Below are positions 1-8,324 of a stretch of 64,000 bases of DNA, piece by piece. Both the position numbers and the translations under genes were made by a program. The DNA is from CAZDDB01 sp963843285 (lineage in GTDB: Bacteria > Acidobacteriota > HRBIN11 > JAKEFK01). The DNA lies in NCBI GenBank assembly GCA_963843285.1, contig CAWJJO010000018.1, positions 1 to 64,000 on the forward strand, given 5' to 3'. How positions within the stretch are numbered: position 1 is the stretch's first letter; every line of letters starts with the position of its first letter. The notes under the pieces were generated by a model. It saw nothing but the letters and a program-made list of their open reading frames with translations. It was not told the origin of the DNA and searched no databases.

Positions 1-459
1 AAAATCAGACTGCATCAGATCGCACACGCGATAACCTCGGCGCGCCGCTTTGTCTTCATAACAAGGGCCGATCCCGCGCATGGTTGTACCGATCTTTTGC
101 TTCTTTTCATCCACTTGCTCGCGCCAGCGGTGATGGGGCAATATCAGATTTGCACGATCACTGATGTGCAAGCGCCCGTCAAAGCTGAATCCGGAGTCCT
201 GCATTTTGCGGATTTCCGCAAGAAGCGCGGACGGCTCAATCACCACGCCGTTTCCGATGACCCCGATCTTTCCACCCCGAAACATGCCGGACGGAATCAG
301 CTGGAGAATGTAGCTTTTTCCTTCGATTACAACCGTATGACCGGCATTGTGACCGCCTTGATATCGCGCAACGACATCATAGTGAAGGGAGACGAGGTCT
401 ACGATTTTCCCTTTGCCTTCATCGCCCCACTGCGCGCCGACTACCGCCAGATTTGCCAT
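1..459 (-). CDS. purA: Adenylosuccinate synthetase, N-terminal 153 residues (runs off left edge)
   Basis: Catalyses the GTP-dependent joining of IMP and aspartate to adenylosuccinate, the first committed step of AMP synthesis, in the cytoplasm. The start is ATG at 459 (minus strand); the frame stays open to base 1, so the C-terminal two thirds lie outside the window. Family signatures are visible: WGDEGKGK at residues 11-18, including the catalytic Asp13, and GGHNAGHT at 35-42 with His41. A GTTMRGIGPCYEDK block matches the IMP-binding region. It lies 9 nt downstream of hutH on the same strand and may be the last gene of an nfeD-SPFH-SPFH-hutH-purA transcription unit. The identity is secure. 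Confidence 0.97.
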   Translation of the reverse strand, partial: MANLAVVGAQWGDEGKGKIVDLVSLHYDVVARYQGGHNAGHTVVIEGKSYILQLIPSGMFRGGKIGVIGNGVVIEPSALLAEIRKMQDSGFSFDGRLHISDRANLILPHHRWREQVDEKKQKIGTTMRGIGPCYEDKAARRGYRVCDLMQSDF

Positions 460-468
460 GATCGTATT

Positions 469-2004
469 CTACAGTGTATGTCCGAGTTGTGATTCGATTC
501 CCGCGATCCAGTCCGGCGCCGACATCAGCTCCGTCATCGCCGCAATATCATGAGACAAAATGCGATCTTTGTCCATATAGGGAACGCGCGATCGAATCTG
601 TGAATGTGCAGCTTTCAGGGCAGGCGATGTCGTAAGCGGAGCCAGCAGGTCGATCGCCTGCGCGGCGCACAATAGCTCGATTGCCAGCACGCTTGTAACG
701 TTTTGTACAATTTGTTGCAACTTCAACGCAGCGGTCACGCCCATGCTGACATGGTCTTCTTTGTTTGCGGAGGTGGGGATCGTGTCCACGCTTACCGGAT
801 GAGCCAGCACTTTGTTTTCCGCAACCAGCGCGGCGGAAGTGACCTGCGCCATCATAAAGCCGGAATGCAATCCGGACTCCTTCATCAAGAATGGCGGAAG
901 CTCGCTTTGCGCTGGATCGACAATCAGTGCGGTGCGCCGTTCGGAAATGCTTGCGAGCTGCGCTACGGCTACGGCCACGGAATCGAATAGAAAGGACATC
1001 GGAGCGCCGTGAAAATTTCCGCCGCTCAACAGCTCGCGTTGTTCGCGGAATACGAGCGGATTATCCGTTCCCGCATTGATTTCGATCTGCAGCCATTGGC
1101 TTGCCATGTCCAGCGCATCGCGCACAGTTCCGTGCACCTGCGGCATGCAGCGGAGTGAGTAGTTGTCCTGGACTTTGTGATACGAATCGCGGTGTGATTC
1201 GCGTATCGAGCTGCCGCGCATCAAATCGCGCAAATTGCGCGCGACCGTGATCGCGCCAGGATGGGGGCGAACGTTGACGATCCGTTCATCGAATGCAGTA
1301 TCGGTGCCTTTCATTGCATCCAGCGTCATCGCCCCGGCCGCATCGGCGATCTGGCAGAGCCGCTGGGCGTCCAGACACGCAAGGGCGCCGACACCGGTCA
1401 TCGCTTGCGTTCCGTTGATCAACGCCAACCCTTCCTTTGCTTGTAGTACTACAGGTGTAAGACCGGTTTCGCGCAATGCCTCGAGCCCGGAAACCGCGCG
1501 CGAGTCAACAAGAGCTGTTCCTTCGCCGACCAGCACAAGAGCAAGATGCGAAAGCGGCGCGAGATCTCCACTCGCTCCCACCGATCCACGCGAGGGAATG
1601 ACCGGATGGACTTTCTTGTTCAGCATGTCGAGCAGCAACTGGATTACTTCGCGCCGGATTCCGGAGTTGCCTTTGGCAAGTACATTTGCGCGAAGCAGCA
1701 TGATGGCGCGCGTCACAGGCACGGAGTAGGCGGGGCCTACGCCCGCGGAGTGACTGCGAATCAAATTGAGCTGCAACTCGTTCAGCTGAGTTTTCGGGAT
1801 CCGGATTTCGCTGAGCTTTCCAAAACCGGTGTTGACACCGTACACAACGCGGTCGCTTGCGATGATTTCTTCAATGACCTTGCGCGAGTCATCGATGACC
1901 GGGATCGCAGATGGCGCGATGGAGACGGATGCTTCTTCGCGCGCTACCGCTGCAATGTCTGTAAGAGTCAGGCTGTTTCCGTCAATCAAAACTTCTTTTT
2001 TCAT
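469..2004 (-). CDS. hutH: Histidine ammonia-lyase
   Basis: Deaminates L-histidine to trans-urocanate, step one of histidine degradation. At 511 residues it is full length for the family. The Ala144-Ser145-Gly146 triad within GSVGASGDLAP is the precursor of the autocatalytic MIO cofactor, and YGVNTGFG (55-62) carries the active-site tyrosine. It is separated by 48 nt from the upstream SPFH gene and by 9 nt from purA, all on the minus strand, so it may be read from the nfeD promoter. The next enzyme, urocanate hydratase (4740-6386), is on the opposite strand beyond the SPFH operon. No hutI, hutF or hutG is in the window. Confidence 0.97.
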   Translation of the reverse strand: MKKEVLIDGNSLTLTDIAAVAREEASVSIAPSAIPVIDDSRKVIEEIIASDRVVYGVNTGFGKLSEIRIPKTQLNELQLNLIRSHSAGVGPAYSVPVTRAIMLLRANVLAKGNSGIRREVIQLLLDMLNKKVHPVIPSRGSVGASGDLAPLSHLALVLVGEGTALVDSRAVSGLEALRETGLTPVVLQAKEGLALINGTQAMTGVGALACLDAQRLCQIADAAGAMTLDAMKGTDTAFDERIVNVRPHPGAITVARNLRDLMRGSSIRESHRDSYHKVQDNYSLRCMPQVHGTVRDALDMASQWLQIEINAGTDNPLVFREQRELLSGGNFHGAPMSFLFDSVAVAVAQLASISERRTALIVDPAQSELPPFLMKESGLHSGFMMAQVTSAALVAENKVLAHPVSVDTIPTSANKEDHVSMGVTAALKLQQIVQNVTSVLAIELLCAAQAIDLLAPLTTSPALKAAHSQIRSRVPYMDKDRILSHDIAAMTELMSAPDWIAGIESQLGHTL

Positions 2005-2052
2005 GATAAGAATTTAACGCGGAGAGCGCGGAATGCGCGAAGATTTCAATGG

Positions 2053-2973
2053 TTATTTCCTTTGAGGCAATAAACCAAGTGAATCTAAAAGCACATCCAG
2101 GCGTGTAAGATCCGCCGGGAGCAATACGCTGGTTCCGGGCCGGGCAAGCGCGCCGAGCTGATTGAGATACTGCTGGCTTAGACGCAGCTGCACCGCTTCT
2201 TCGCCGCCGGGCTCCAGGATTGCAGCGGCAATCTTTTCGATTGCTTCGGCTGTAGCGCCGGCAATCGACTCGATCTCTTTTGCGCGCCCTTGCGCTTCGT
2301 TGATCCGCTTCTGCATTTCCCCCATCGATTTGTTGATCACTTCCATCTGAAAGCCAACGGAGCTATTGATGCGACTCTGCTTGTCACCTTCTGCACGTGC
2401 GATCAATGCGCGGCGATCGCGTTCAGCGGTCATCTGGCGCTCCATTGCATTTTTTACCGTTGTAGGCGGCACAATGTTCTTCACCTCGTAGCGATGCACA
2501 TTAATTCCCCAGTGCGGCCCGACTTCGTTCAACACTCCAACAATCTTGGAGTTGATGATGTCACGTTCTTCAAATGTCTTGTCCAATTCCAGTGTTCCGA
2601 TCACGGAACGGACAGTGGTTTGCGCAAGCTGAATGGCTGCCTGGCGGTAATCTGTCACCCCGTAACTCGCCTTCACCGGATCCAGAACGCTGATGTAAAT
2701 CACGCCATCGACTTCAACATGGACGTTATCCGTTGTGAAGCAAATCTGCGGCGGCACGTTGATTGTTTCTTCTTTCAAATCCTGGATATACGCGACGCGA
2801 TCCACAAAGGGCACGAGCAGATGAAACCCGGGTCCCAGCGTCTTGCTGTATCTTCCAAGCCGTTCGACCACGTAGGCGGATTGTGTCGGTACGATCCGGA
2901 TCGATCGCAGAATCTTGGAAACAAGAACCAGAAGGATGATGCCCCAAACTAGACCGTTAAAATAGTTCATCAT
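2053..2973 (-). CDS. SPFH/Band 7 membrane protein (QmcA/stomatin-like), paralog 1
   Basis: Stomatin-like scaffold protein anchored in the inner membrane; family members form large rings and organise membrane microdomains or modulate membrane proteases. The 306-residue product has one N-terminal membrane segment (about 4-22), then the SPFH domain with VERLGRYSKTLGPGFH and VPPQICFTTDNV blocks, and an Ala/Glu/Lys-rich coiled-coil stretch (about 195-255). Its start overlaps the stop of paralog 2 by 4 nt (ATGA), so the two are probably coupled. The pair looks like a tandem duplication; paralog 2 keeps the same block order but differs in the coiled coil. The exact role cannot be read from the sequence. 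Confidence 0.93.
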   Translation of the reverse strand: MMNYFNGLVWGIILLVLVSKILRSIRIVPTQSAYVVERLGRYSKTLGPGFHLLVPFVDRVAYIQDLKEETINVPPQICFTTDNVHVEVDGVIYISVLDPVKASYGVTDYRQAAIQLAQTTVRSVIGTLELDKTFEERDIINSKIVGVLNEVGPHWGINVHRYEVKNIVPPTTVKNAMERQMTAERDRRALIARAEGDKQSRINSSVGFQMEVINKSMGEMQKRINEAQGRAKEIESIAGATAEAIEKIAAAILEPGGEEAVQLRLSQQYLNQLGALARPGTSVLLPADLTRLDVLLDSLGLLPQRK

Positions 2974-3983
2974 TCTCTTTCTCCTCGCGGCTTTTTAATC
3001 GGGTAGGACCGCTCCAGTTTTTCCGCTTCATAAGGCGGTGGCAGAACCGACCGGATCTGGCCGGCGCTTTCACCGGGTCCGGACGAAGCGCTGACTTTCG
3101 CCATCCCTTCAAAGAAGCCGCGGATGTTTGCGAGTTGGGCCGGCACAACGGAAACGTTCGAGTTTTGAAGGATCTTGCCGAACTCATCGATGAACTGTTC
3201 GACAATCCGCATCTTGATCGCTTCTGTGCCGCCGGGCTTTTGGATCGCAGCAGCAACGCGGCGAATCCCGGTCGCTGTCGCTTCGGCAAGCAGGGAGATT
3301 TCCTGCGCTTTTCCCATCGCTTCGTTGATTCGCTTTTGCTTTTCTCCTTCCGACAAATTGATTGCCTGCTGCCGTTCTCCTTCCGACAGATTGATTCGCG
3401 ATTCTTTGTCTCCAAGCGCCAGCGTGATTTCCGCGCGCTTTGTCCTTTCCGCCTCCATCTGCTTTTCCATCGTATCGATCATGCGTTCAGAAGGGGTGAT
3501 GTTCTTGATTTCGTACCGGATCATCTTGACGCCCCATGGCTCGGAAGCGGTGTCGATGGCGCGGACGATATTTTCATTGATGACATCGCGTTCGGAAAAT
3601 GTATGATCGAGTGAGAGTTTTCCGATTTCAGCCCGCATTGTAGTTTGCGCAAGACTGATCGCTGCCAGACGGTAATTGGCGATTCCATAACAGGCTTTTA
3701 CGGGATCGGTAACCTTTAAATAAACAATGCCATCCACTTCTACCTGAACGTTGTCACGCGTAATGCAGATCTGCGGCGGCACATCGATGACCTGCTCCCG
3801 CATCTCCTGTCTGTATGCAATCCGGTCGATGAACGGAAACAGGAAATGAAATCCAGGCATCATCGTTCCACTGTACCTGCCAAGCCGTTCCTTGATGGCT
3901 GCTTCTCTCATGTGAACGACCTTGAACATCTTCCACAGGATGAAGAGAACGAGCAGGACAAAAATCGTAAAGGCTGTGAACAT
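2970..3983 (-). CDS. SPFH/Band 7 membrane protein, paralog 2
   Basis: Second stomatin-like protein, 337 residues, with an N-terminal membrane segment (about 3-18) followed by the SPFH domain (KERLGRYSGTMMPGFHFLFP, VPPQICITRDNV). The distal helix contains a clear 11-residue tandem repeat, INLSEGERQQA then INLSEGEKQKR, encoded by near-identical DNA around 3350-3410. It is preceded by nfeD with a 9-nt gap and overlaps paralog 1. An nfeD-type gene next to SPFH genes is the classical YbbJ/YbbK (QmcA) arrangement; having two SPFH paralogs suggests a hetero-oligomer, which is inference. Confidence 0.93.
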   Translation of the reverse strand: MFTAFTIFVLLVLFILWKMFKVVHMREAAIKERLGRYSGTMMPGFHFLFPFIDRIAYRQEMREQVIDVPPQICITRDNVQVEVDGIVYLKVTDPVKACYGIANYRLAAISLAQTTMRAEIGKLSLDHTFSERDVINENIVRAIDTASEPWGVKMIRYEIKNITPSERMIDTMEKQMEAERTKRAEITLALGDKESRINLSEGERQQAINLSEGEKQKRINEAMGKAQEISLLAEATATGIRRVAAAIQKPGGTEAIKMRIVEQFIDEFGKILQNSNVSVVPAQLANIRGFFEGMAKVSASSGPGESAGQIRSVLPPPYEAEKLERSYPIKKPRGERE

Positions 3984-3992
3984 GGCGTCTCC

Positions 3993-4448
3993 TTATTTAG
4001 TATCTTTCAACGCGTGTAGTGGTTCTACGATCCAGACCAGGTTGTCGCGATAGAGCAGTTTTGCTTTTTCCCCCGGCTCCAGTGCGCGTTCTTTGCAGAT
4101 TGCGGGCCAGCTGGTGCCGCGAAAACGAATCCGTCCTTGAGTTTCCGTGCCCACCGGAGATAAAACTTCCACTGTTTCGCCGGCGGCATCCGTGTCCTCA
4201 TCCGTAATTCCATAGCTGGATTCGGATGGAAGGAACCGTTTCAATAGCCGGCGGAGAGTGATGAGGAAAACGACGGAGAGGATGAACCAGACCGCTAGTG
4301 AGGTCGTGAAGTCATGTAAAAGTCCGATCCATTGCAGGATTGCAACCAGAATTGCTGCCACGCCAAAGAAGATAACGACGAAGTGGGGCAGGAAAAGCTC
4401 GATGACGATGAGCAAAACTCCGCCGATCAACCAGATCCACGTACCCAT
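3993..4448 (-). CDS. Short NfeD-family (YbbJ-type) membrane protein
   Basis: Partner of SPFH proteins, 151 residues. Three hydrophobic segments (about 4-22, 24-42 and 48-66) are followed by a soluble C-terminal part (about 85-145) with the TVEVLSPVGTETQGRIRFRG pattern of the NfeD OB-fold. It is the truncated type that lacks the ClpP-like protease domain of long NfeD. It heads a run of minus-strand genes (two SPFH proteins, hutH, purA) and is the likely first gene of that operon. The upstream gap to hutU is repeat-rich and gives no convincing promoter. Confidence 0.9.
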   Translation of the reverse strand: MGTWIWLIGGVLLIVIELFLPHFVVIFFGVAAILVAILQWIGLLHDFTTSLAVWFILSVVFLITLRRLLKRFLPSESSYGITDEDTDAAGETVEVLSPVGTETQGRIRFRGTSWPAICKERALEPGEKAKLLYRDNLVWIVEPLHALKDTK

Positions 4449-4554
4449 TTGCGTTCATTCTACCGCAAAAATAAGCACGGAAACACGGAATCACGGAAAA
4501 GATCTGAACCGCAAGTACTCCAAGGACGCCAAGTGCAGCCGCCGGCCCGTAGGG

Positions 4555-4649
4555 CGATCTGAAAAAGAATGCGTAAAAACAAAAACAACCACGAGTACTC
4601 CTGATTCGCCGCAGAGTGTTTTTGTTTTTACGTATTCTTTTTCAGATCG
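4555..4649. repeat. Long near-perfect palindrome between nfeD and hutU
   Basis: Two 32-nt arms (4555-4586 and 4618-4649) are inverted complements with a single mismatch, around a 31-nt spacer. A further 9-nt pair, GCAGCCGCC at 4535-4543 and its complement at 4666-4674, encloses them. The 291-nt gap (4449-4739) is otherwise filled with words seen in other gaps: CACGGAA repeats at 4478-4500, and TCTGTGTTCTCTGTGGT and CCTTTGTGGTGAAA close to the hutU start. The transcript would form a very stable hairpin in the nfeD/hutU divergent spacer. Confidence 0.85.
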
Positions 4650-4739
4650 GACGCCTGCGGCGTCTGGCGGCTGCCTTTCCCTCCGTGTCCTCTGTGTTCT
4701 CTGTGGTAAATCCTTCCCCTTTGTGGTGAAATTGCATCC

Positions 4740-6386
4740 ATGAGAGAAATACGAGCGCCAAGAGGCAATTCCATTACGTGTAAGGGCTGGTTGCAGGAAG
4801 CGGCCATGCGAATGTTGATGAACAATCTCGATCCCGAAGTGGCGGAACGGCCGCAAGATCTGGTTGTCTACGGCGGATCCGGCAAGGCGGCGCGTAACTG
4901 GGAGTGCTACGACGCGATTATTCGAAGCTTGAAGAGTCTCGAAAACGACGAAACATTGCTGATCCAATCCGGCAAGCCTGTTGGAATTTTTCGCACACAT
5001 AACGATGCGCCGCGCGTCCTGCTTGCCAACTCCAATCTTGTTCCGGCGTGGGCGACGTGGGAAGAATTCTGGAGACTGGAAGCGCTTGGCCTGATTATGT
5101 ACGGTCAAATGACGGCTGGAAGCTGGATCTACATCGGGACGCAGGGAATATTGCAGGGCACATACGAGACGTTTGCCGAAGTTGCACATCAGCATTTTGG
5201 CGGCACGCTGGCCGGAAGATTTGCATTGACTGCCGGTCTTGGTGGAATGGGTGGAGCGCAGCCGCTTGCTGCGACGATGAATTCTGCGGCGATTCTCTGT
5301 GTGGAAGTTGACGCGCATCGCATCCAGCGACGTCTGGAAACGCGGTACTGCGATGTTGCGACGCGGAATCTGGATGAAGCATTGCTGTGGATTGATCAAG
5401 CAAGAAAAGACAAACGCGGGCTGTCCGTTGCGTTGGAAGGGAATGCAGCGGATGTATTTCCAGAACTTGTACATCGCAACATCATTCCGGATGTTGTGAC
5501 AGATCAAACTTCCGCACATGATCCATTAAACGGCTACATACCCAACGGTTTGCCGGACGAAGACGTGAACGAGCTTCGGACAAAGAATCCGCAAGAGTAC
5601 ATCCACCGTTCGTTTGAGGCGATGAGCGCTCATGTCAGGGCAATGCTGGAGATGCAGAAGAAAGGCGCGGTAGTTTTTGATTACGGCAACAATCTGCGCG
5701 GTCAGGCGTACAAGAATGGGGTGAAAGACGCATTCGATTTTCCCGGATTTGTTCCCGCATATGTGCGTCCTCTTTTTTGTGAAGGGAAGGGGCCATTTCG
5801 GTGGGTCGCGCTTTCAGGTGATCCGAAAGATATTTATCGCACCGATCAAGCGATCTTGGAAACCTTTCCAAAAAACGAGGCGCTTGCGCGATGGATTCGT
5901 CTGGCGCAGGAACGCGTACAGTTCCAGGGGCTTCCCGCGCGGATCTGCTGGCTCGGTTATGGCGAACGCGCGGAGTTTGGCGAACGTATCAATCATCTGG
6001 TGAAGAAAGGGGAGATCAGCGCGCCGGTTGTGATCGGACGCGATCATCTGGATTGCGGATCGGTTGCCTCACCGCGCCGCGAGACAGAAGCCATGAAGGA
6101 CGGCAGCGACGCGATCGCGGATTGGCCGATCTTGAATGCGATGATCAATGCGGTTTCGGGCGCCACCTGGGTGTCCTTTCATCACGGCGGCGGGGTCGGG
6201 ATCGGACAATCGCTGCACGCGGGTATGGTGATTGTCGCGGATGGCACAGATGCGGCATCAGCGCGATTGCAACGGGTCCTCACTTGCGATCCGGGGATGG
6301 GCATTATTCGTCACGTTGATGCGGGATACGAAACGGCGATTGAAGTGGCGGATCAGAAAGGCGTCAAAATCCCGATGAGGAATTAA
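4740..6386 (+). CDS. hutU: Urocanate hydratase
   Basis: Converts urocanate to 4-imidazolone-5-propionate using tightly bound NAD+ as an electrophile, step two of histidine degradation. The 548-residue length is normal. Visible signatures are YGGSGKAARNWECYD near residue 42, a glycine-rich NAD-binding stretch GGLGGMGGAQP near 167, the ICWLGYGER block holding the active-site cysteine, and DCGSVASPRRETEAM. The ATG at 4740 fits the family N-terminus (TCKGWLQEAAMRMLMNN). There is no good ribosome binding site; the start is abutted by repeat-derived sequence. The TAA stop (6384-6386) is part of the downstream palindrome. Confidence 0.97.
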   Translation: MREIRAPRGNSITCKGWLQEAAMRMLMNNLDPEVAERPQDLVVYGGSGKAARNWECYDAIIRSLKSLENDETLLIQSGKPVGIFRTHNDAPRVLLANSNLVPAWATWEEFWRLEALGLIMYGQMTAGSWIYIGTQGILQGTYETFAEVAHQHFGGTLAGRFALTAGLGGMGGAQPLAATMNSAAILCVEVDAHRIQRRLETRYCDVATRNLDEALLWIDQARKDKRGLSVALEGNAADVFPELVHRNIIPDVVTDQTSAHDPLNGYIPNGLPDEDVNELRTKNPQEYIHRSFEAMSAHVRAMLEMQKKGAVVFDYGNNLRGQAYKNGVKDAFDFPGFVPAYVRPLFCEGKGPFRWVALSGDPKDIYRTDQAILETFPKNEALARWIRLAQERVQFQGLPARICWLGYGERAEFGERINHLVKKGEISAPVVIGRDHLDCGSVASPRRETEAMKDGSDAIADWPILNAMINAVSGATWVSFHHGGGVGIGQSLHAGMVIVADGTDAASARLQRVLTCDPGMGIIRHVDAGYETAIEVADQKGVKIPMRN

Positions 6387-6460
6387 GCACGGAAGCACGG
6401 AATCACAGAAAGGAAAAAATCCAAGCCGTATTTTTCCGAGATTCCGTGCTTCCGTGCTTA
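6384..6460. repeat. CACGGAA-word palindrome containing the hutU stop codon
   Basis: Perfect 21-nt inverted arms at 6384-6404 and 6440-6460, made of AAGCACGG / AAGCACGG / AATC words, with a 35-nt spacer. The first three bases of the left arm are the TAA stop of hutU. It lies between convergent genes (hutU and the TOPRIM gene, which ends at 6469) and could act as a bidirectional transcription terminator. A half-copy of the same words is at 4478-4500. Confidence 0.9.
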
Positions 6461-6468
6461 AGAGCTAC

Positions 6469-6852
6469 TCACGGATTGGTAAGGGCGAGGTGGCCCCACG
6501 CGGTCATTCTTTCCACTTCATGAAACGATCCGCCGGCAAGATCCCGCAACGTCTCGCGGAAATGATTGTAGCGTTCCCAATCCGCTTCGAGGAAGCGTGT
6601 CAGCAACGTAAACAATTGATTTCCCCGTGAATCCCAGTCGGTGAGAATCACCGCTTCCTCATAGGCCGACGAAAAATCTTCGCAAAACTGTTGAATGCTT
6701 CTTCCGGAATGGACCTTGACAATGTCGCCGCGAATCCCCAGCGCTCTCAGCGCCTGAACGTCGTGAAACCCCTCCACAATGATTGGAACACATTCATTGA
6801 CGGCAGATAGTTCCTGTAAAAACTTTCTTGCAGTGGTATTTCTGTCGCGCAT
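6469..6852 (-). CDS. Small stand-alone TOPRIM-domain protein (archaeal UPF0292-like)
   Basis: TOPRIM domains carry out metal-dependent phosphotransfer on nucleic acids (primases, topoisomerases, RNase M5, OLD nucleases). The 127-residue product is essentially the domain alone: Glu27 in IIVEGFHD, then Asp72 and Asp74 in LTDWDSRGNQL, the classic E...DxD metal site. The spacing and the FRETLRDLAGG stretch near the C-terminus resemble the small TOPRIM proteins common in archaea more than bacterial RNase M5, which has an extra C-terminal domain. It is a single gene, with a palindrome on each side. The substrate is unknown; a 5S rRNA maturase role is possible but not supported by context. Confidence 0.8.
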   Translation of the reverse strand: MRDRNTTARKFLQELSAVNECVPIIVEGFHDVQALRALGIRGDIVKVHSGRSIQQFCEDFSSAYEEAVILTDWDSRGNQLFTLLTRFLEADWERYNHFRETLRDLAGGSFHEVERMTAWGHLALTNP

Positions 6853-6968
6853 TTGTCCCGCCTTTTTCCGTTTGGAAGTTTCTGAAGCCGGAAATTCATG
6901 ATCACCCTATTGCATCCTATCATAAGGCCATCTTGTGCCAATTGCAATGCCCCACACCAGTGATGGTA

Positions 6969-7060
6969 GGAACTCACCGCAGAGGCGCTAAGTGCGCAGA
7001 GATAGGAAGAGGAAAATGCTTTAATAACTCTGCGTCCTTTGCGTCTCTGCGGTGAATTCC
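6969..7060. repeat. CCGCAGAG-word palindrome
   Basis: Imperfect inverted arms of about 35 nt (6969-7003 and 7026-7060) built from CACCGCAGAGGCGC and GCGCAGAG words, separated by 22 nt. The right arm ends on the base that completes the stop codon (TAG, minus strand, 7060-7062) of the phosphatase gene. The rest of the gap (6853-6968), upstream of the TOPRIM gene, shows no gene. Confidence 0.85.
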
Positions 7061-8229
7061 TAGACTTTTTTGACGATGAAGAGGGTGCGGTCGTCTCTGG
7101 CCGGGGCTTCATCCGTGAATTCATCGACCGACTTGAATATTTTCTCCACCAGATCTTTACTGCTTGTCGCTCGATTTTCCTGGACGATGTTGATCATTCT
7201 TTCGGTCCCGAATTCCTCACCTTCGACATTCGTAGCTTCGGTGATGCCGTCGGTGTACATCACCAACAGGTTTCCTTTCTCGAAGAATACGAAACCACGT
7301 TCGTATTTTGCTTTGGGATATGGACCAAGAATCAGTCCACCCCGATTGAGCTCATGGACGGAGGTATTGCCGAAGAAAATGGGCGGCGGATGTCCGGCGT
7401 TGCAATAGAAGAAATTGCCATTGTCTTCCAGCTCGGAATAGAAGAGTGAAATAAATTCATGGCTCTTGCCTACATGCGATAAAACGCCGTTCAGTTTTTC
7501 CACGGTCCGGACAATCTTCATATCCTTCGCAAGACCCATTCGCAGCGCAATAAACACATCGCGCACCTGCAACGCGGCGGGCAAACCATGGCCGCTTGCG
7601 TCCGCTATCGAGAGGCCCAGAATGGAATCGGAAATGGGGACTATATCAAAGATGTCGCCGCCTACGATTTCCGCAGGGAGGCTACGCCCGAATAGGTCGT
7701 AGTCGAAAAATTTTGGAAACTCATGCGGTAACAGGCTCATCTGGATTTTTCTGGCTTCCGAGATGTAGCTTTCGAGCCTGCGGTGACGGATCTTGAGATT
7801 GGCCACATGGCGAATTAAGGTCAGAGAGTAGTGAACGTGGGGTTCATCGATCGGTTCGGCAAGACTGAATGAAATCACGTATTCGTCGTTATCGCCGAGG
7901 CTGATCGCTGCAAAGCAGGGTCCTTCCCGTACCAGCTCGGGTAAAGATTCGCGCATGAAGACCTGTCCTTGCTCGCGGACTTTTTGAATCGCGGGATAGG
8001 TCATCGGGATCGAGAAGGTTTCGGGAACGTTCGAGACACCTATTTGCGAGACAAGCTGATAATGGCTATTTGTCTGTTCATAAATCCGCCCGCCGACGAT
8101 TCCGAGCTCCGTGCCGTATTCCTGGACGATGGATACCAGGATCGAACGCAGCATGACAGAGGTGGCTGGAGAGCTTTCGATCTTTTCAATCGTATGTTCC
8201 AGTTTTTTGAGGAGTGTCCTGTAATCCAT
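7060..8229 (-). CDS. SpoIIE/RsbU-type PP2C serine phosphatase with N-terminal GAF-like sensor
   Basis: Predicted Ser/Thr phosphatase of the partner-switching type that dephosphorylates anti-anti-sigma factors. The C-terminal half carries the SpoIIE fold: QMSLLPHEFPK linker, GGDIFDIVPI and DASGHGLPAAL with metal-binding aspartates, NAGHPPPIFF, and YTDGITEATN. The first 180 residues resemble a GAF sensor. The start is placed at ATG 8229 (389 residues); the frame runs further upstream to 8343, but that extension is not family-like and would overlap the divergent gene. An extended -10 element lies about 26 nt upstream. No anti-sigma partners are adjacent, so its target must be elsewhere. Confidence 0.88.
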   Translation of the reverse strand: MDYRTLLKKLEHTIEKIESSPATSVMLRSILVSIVQEYGTELGIVGGRIYEQTNSHYQLVSQIGVSNVPETFSIPMTYPAIQKVREQGQVFMRESLPELVREGPCFAAISLGDNDEYVISFSLAEPIDEPHVHYSLTLIRHVANLKIRHRRLESYISEARKIQMSLLPHEFPKFFDYDLFGRSLPAEIVGGDIFDIVPISDSILGLSIADASGHGLPAALQVRDVFIALRMGLAKDMKIVRTVEKLNGVLSHVGKSHEFISLFYSELEDNGNFFYCNAGHPPPIFFGNTSVHELNRGGLILGPYPKAKYERGFVFFEKGNLLVMYTDGITEATNVEGEEFGTERMINIVQENRATSSKDLVEKIFKSVDEFTDEAPARDDRTLFIVKKV

Positions 8230-8254
8230 GAAAATTTTCCAATTGAAACGCGAA

Positions 8255-8263
8255 ATTATAACA
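8255..8263 (-). promoter_or_regulatory. Extended -10 promoter of the SpoIIE-type phosphatase gene
   Basis: Read on the minus strand the bases are TGTTATAAT: a perfect -10 hexamer with the TGn extension, about 26 nt upstream of the ATG at 8229. The -35 region is weak, as is usual for extended -10 promoters. It lies in the divergent spacer shared with the sigma-54 activator gene. Confidence 0.5.
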
Positions 8264-8324
8264 CAGGTGGGTTTTGGCGAACCGAAAGGGGCTGTGCTAA
8301 CATGAGTCACTCCTTGGAGTGCCG

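Noticed and set aside
2957..3415. 152-codon Arg/Lys/Ser-rich frame inside the SPFH genes
   Set aside because: Shadow generated by the repeated coiled-coil codons of paralog 2.
4491..5519. 342-codon open frame on the minus strand opposite hutU
   Set aside because: It runs through the repeat-rich gap and antisense to a clear urocanate hydratase; no family pattern, so it is a shadow.
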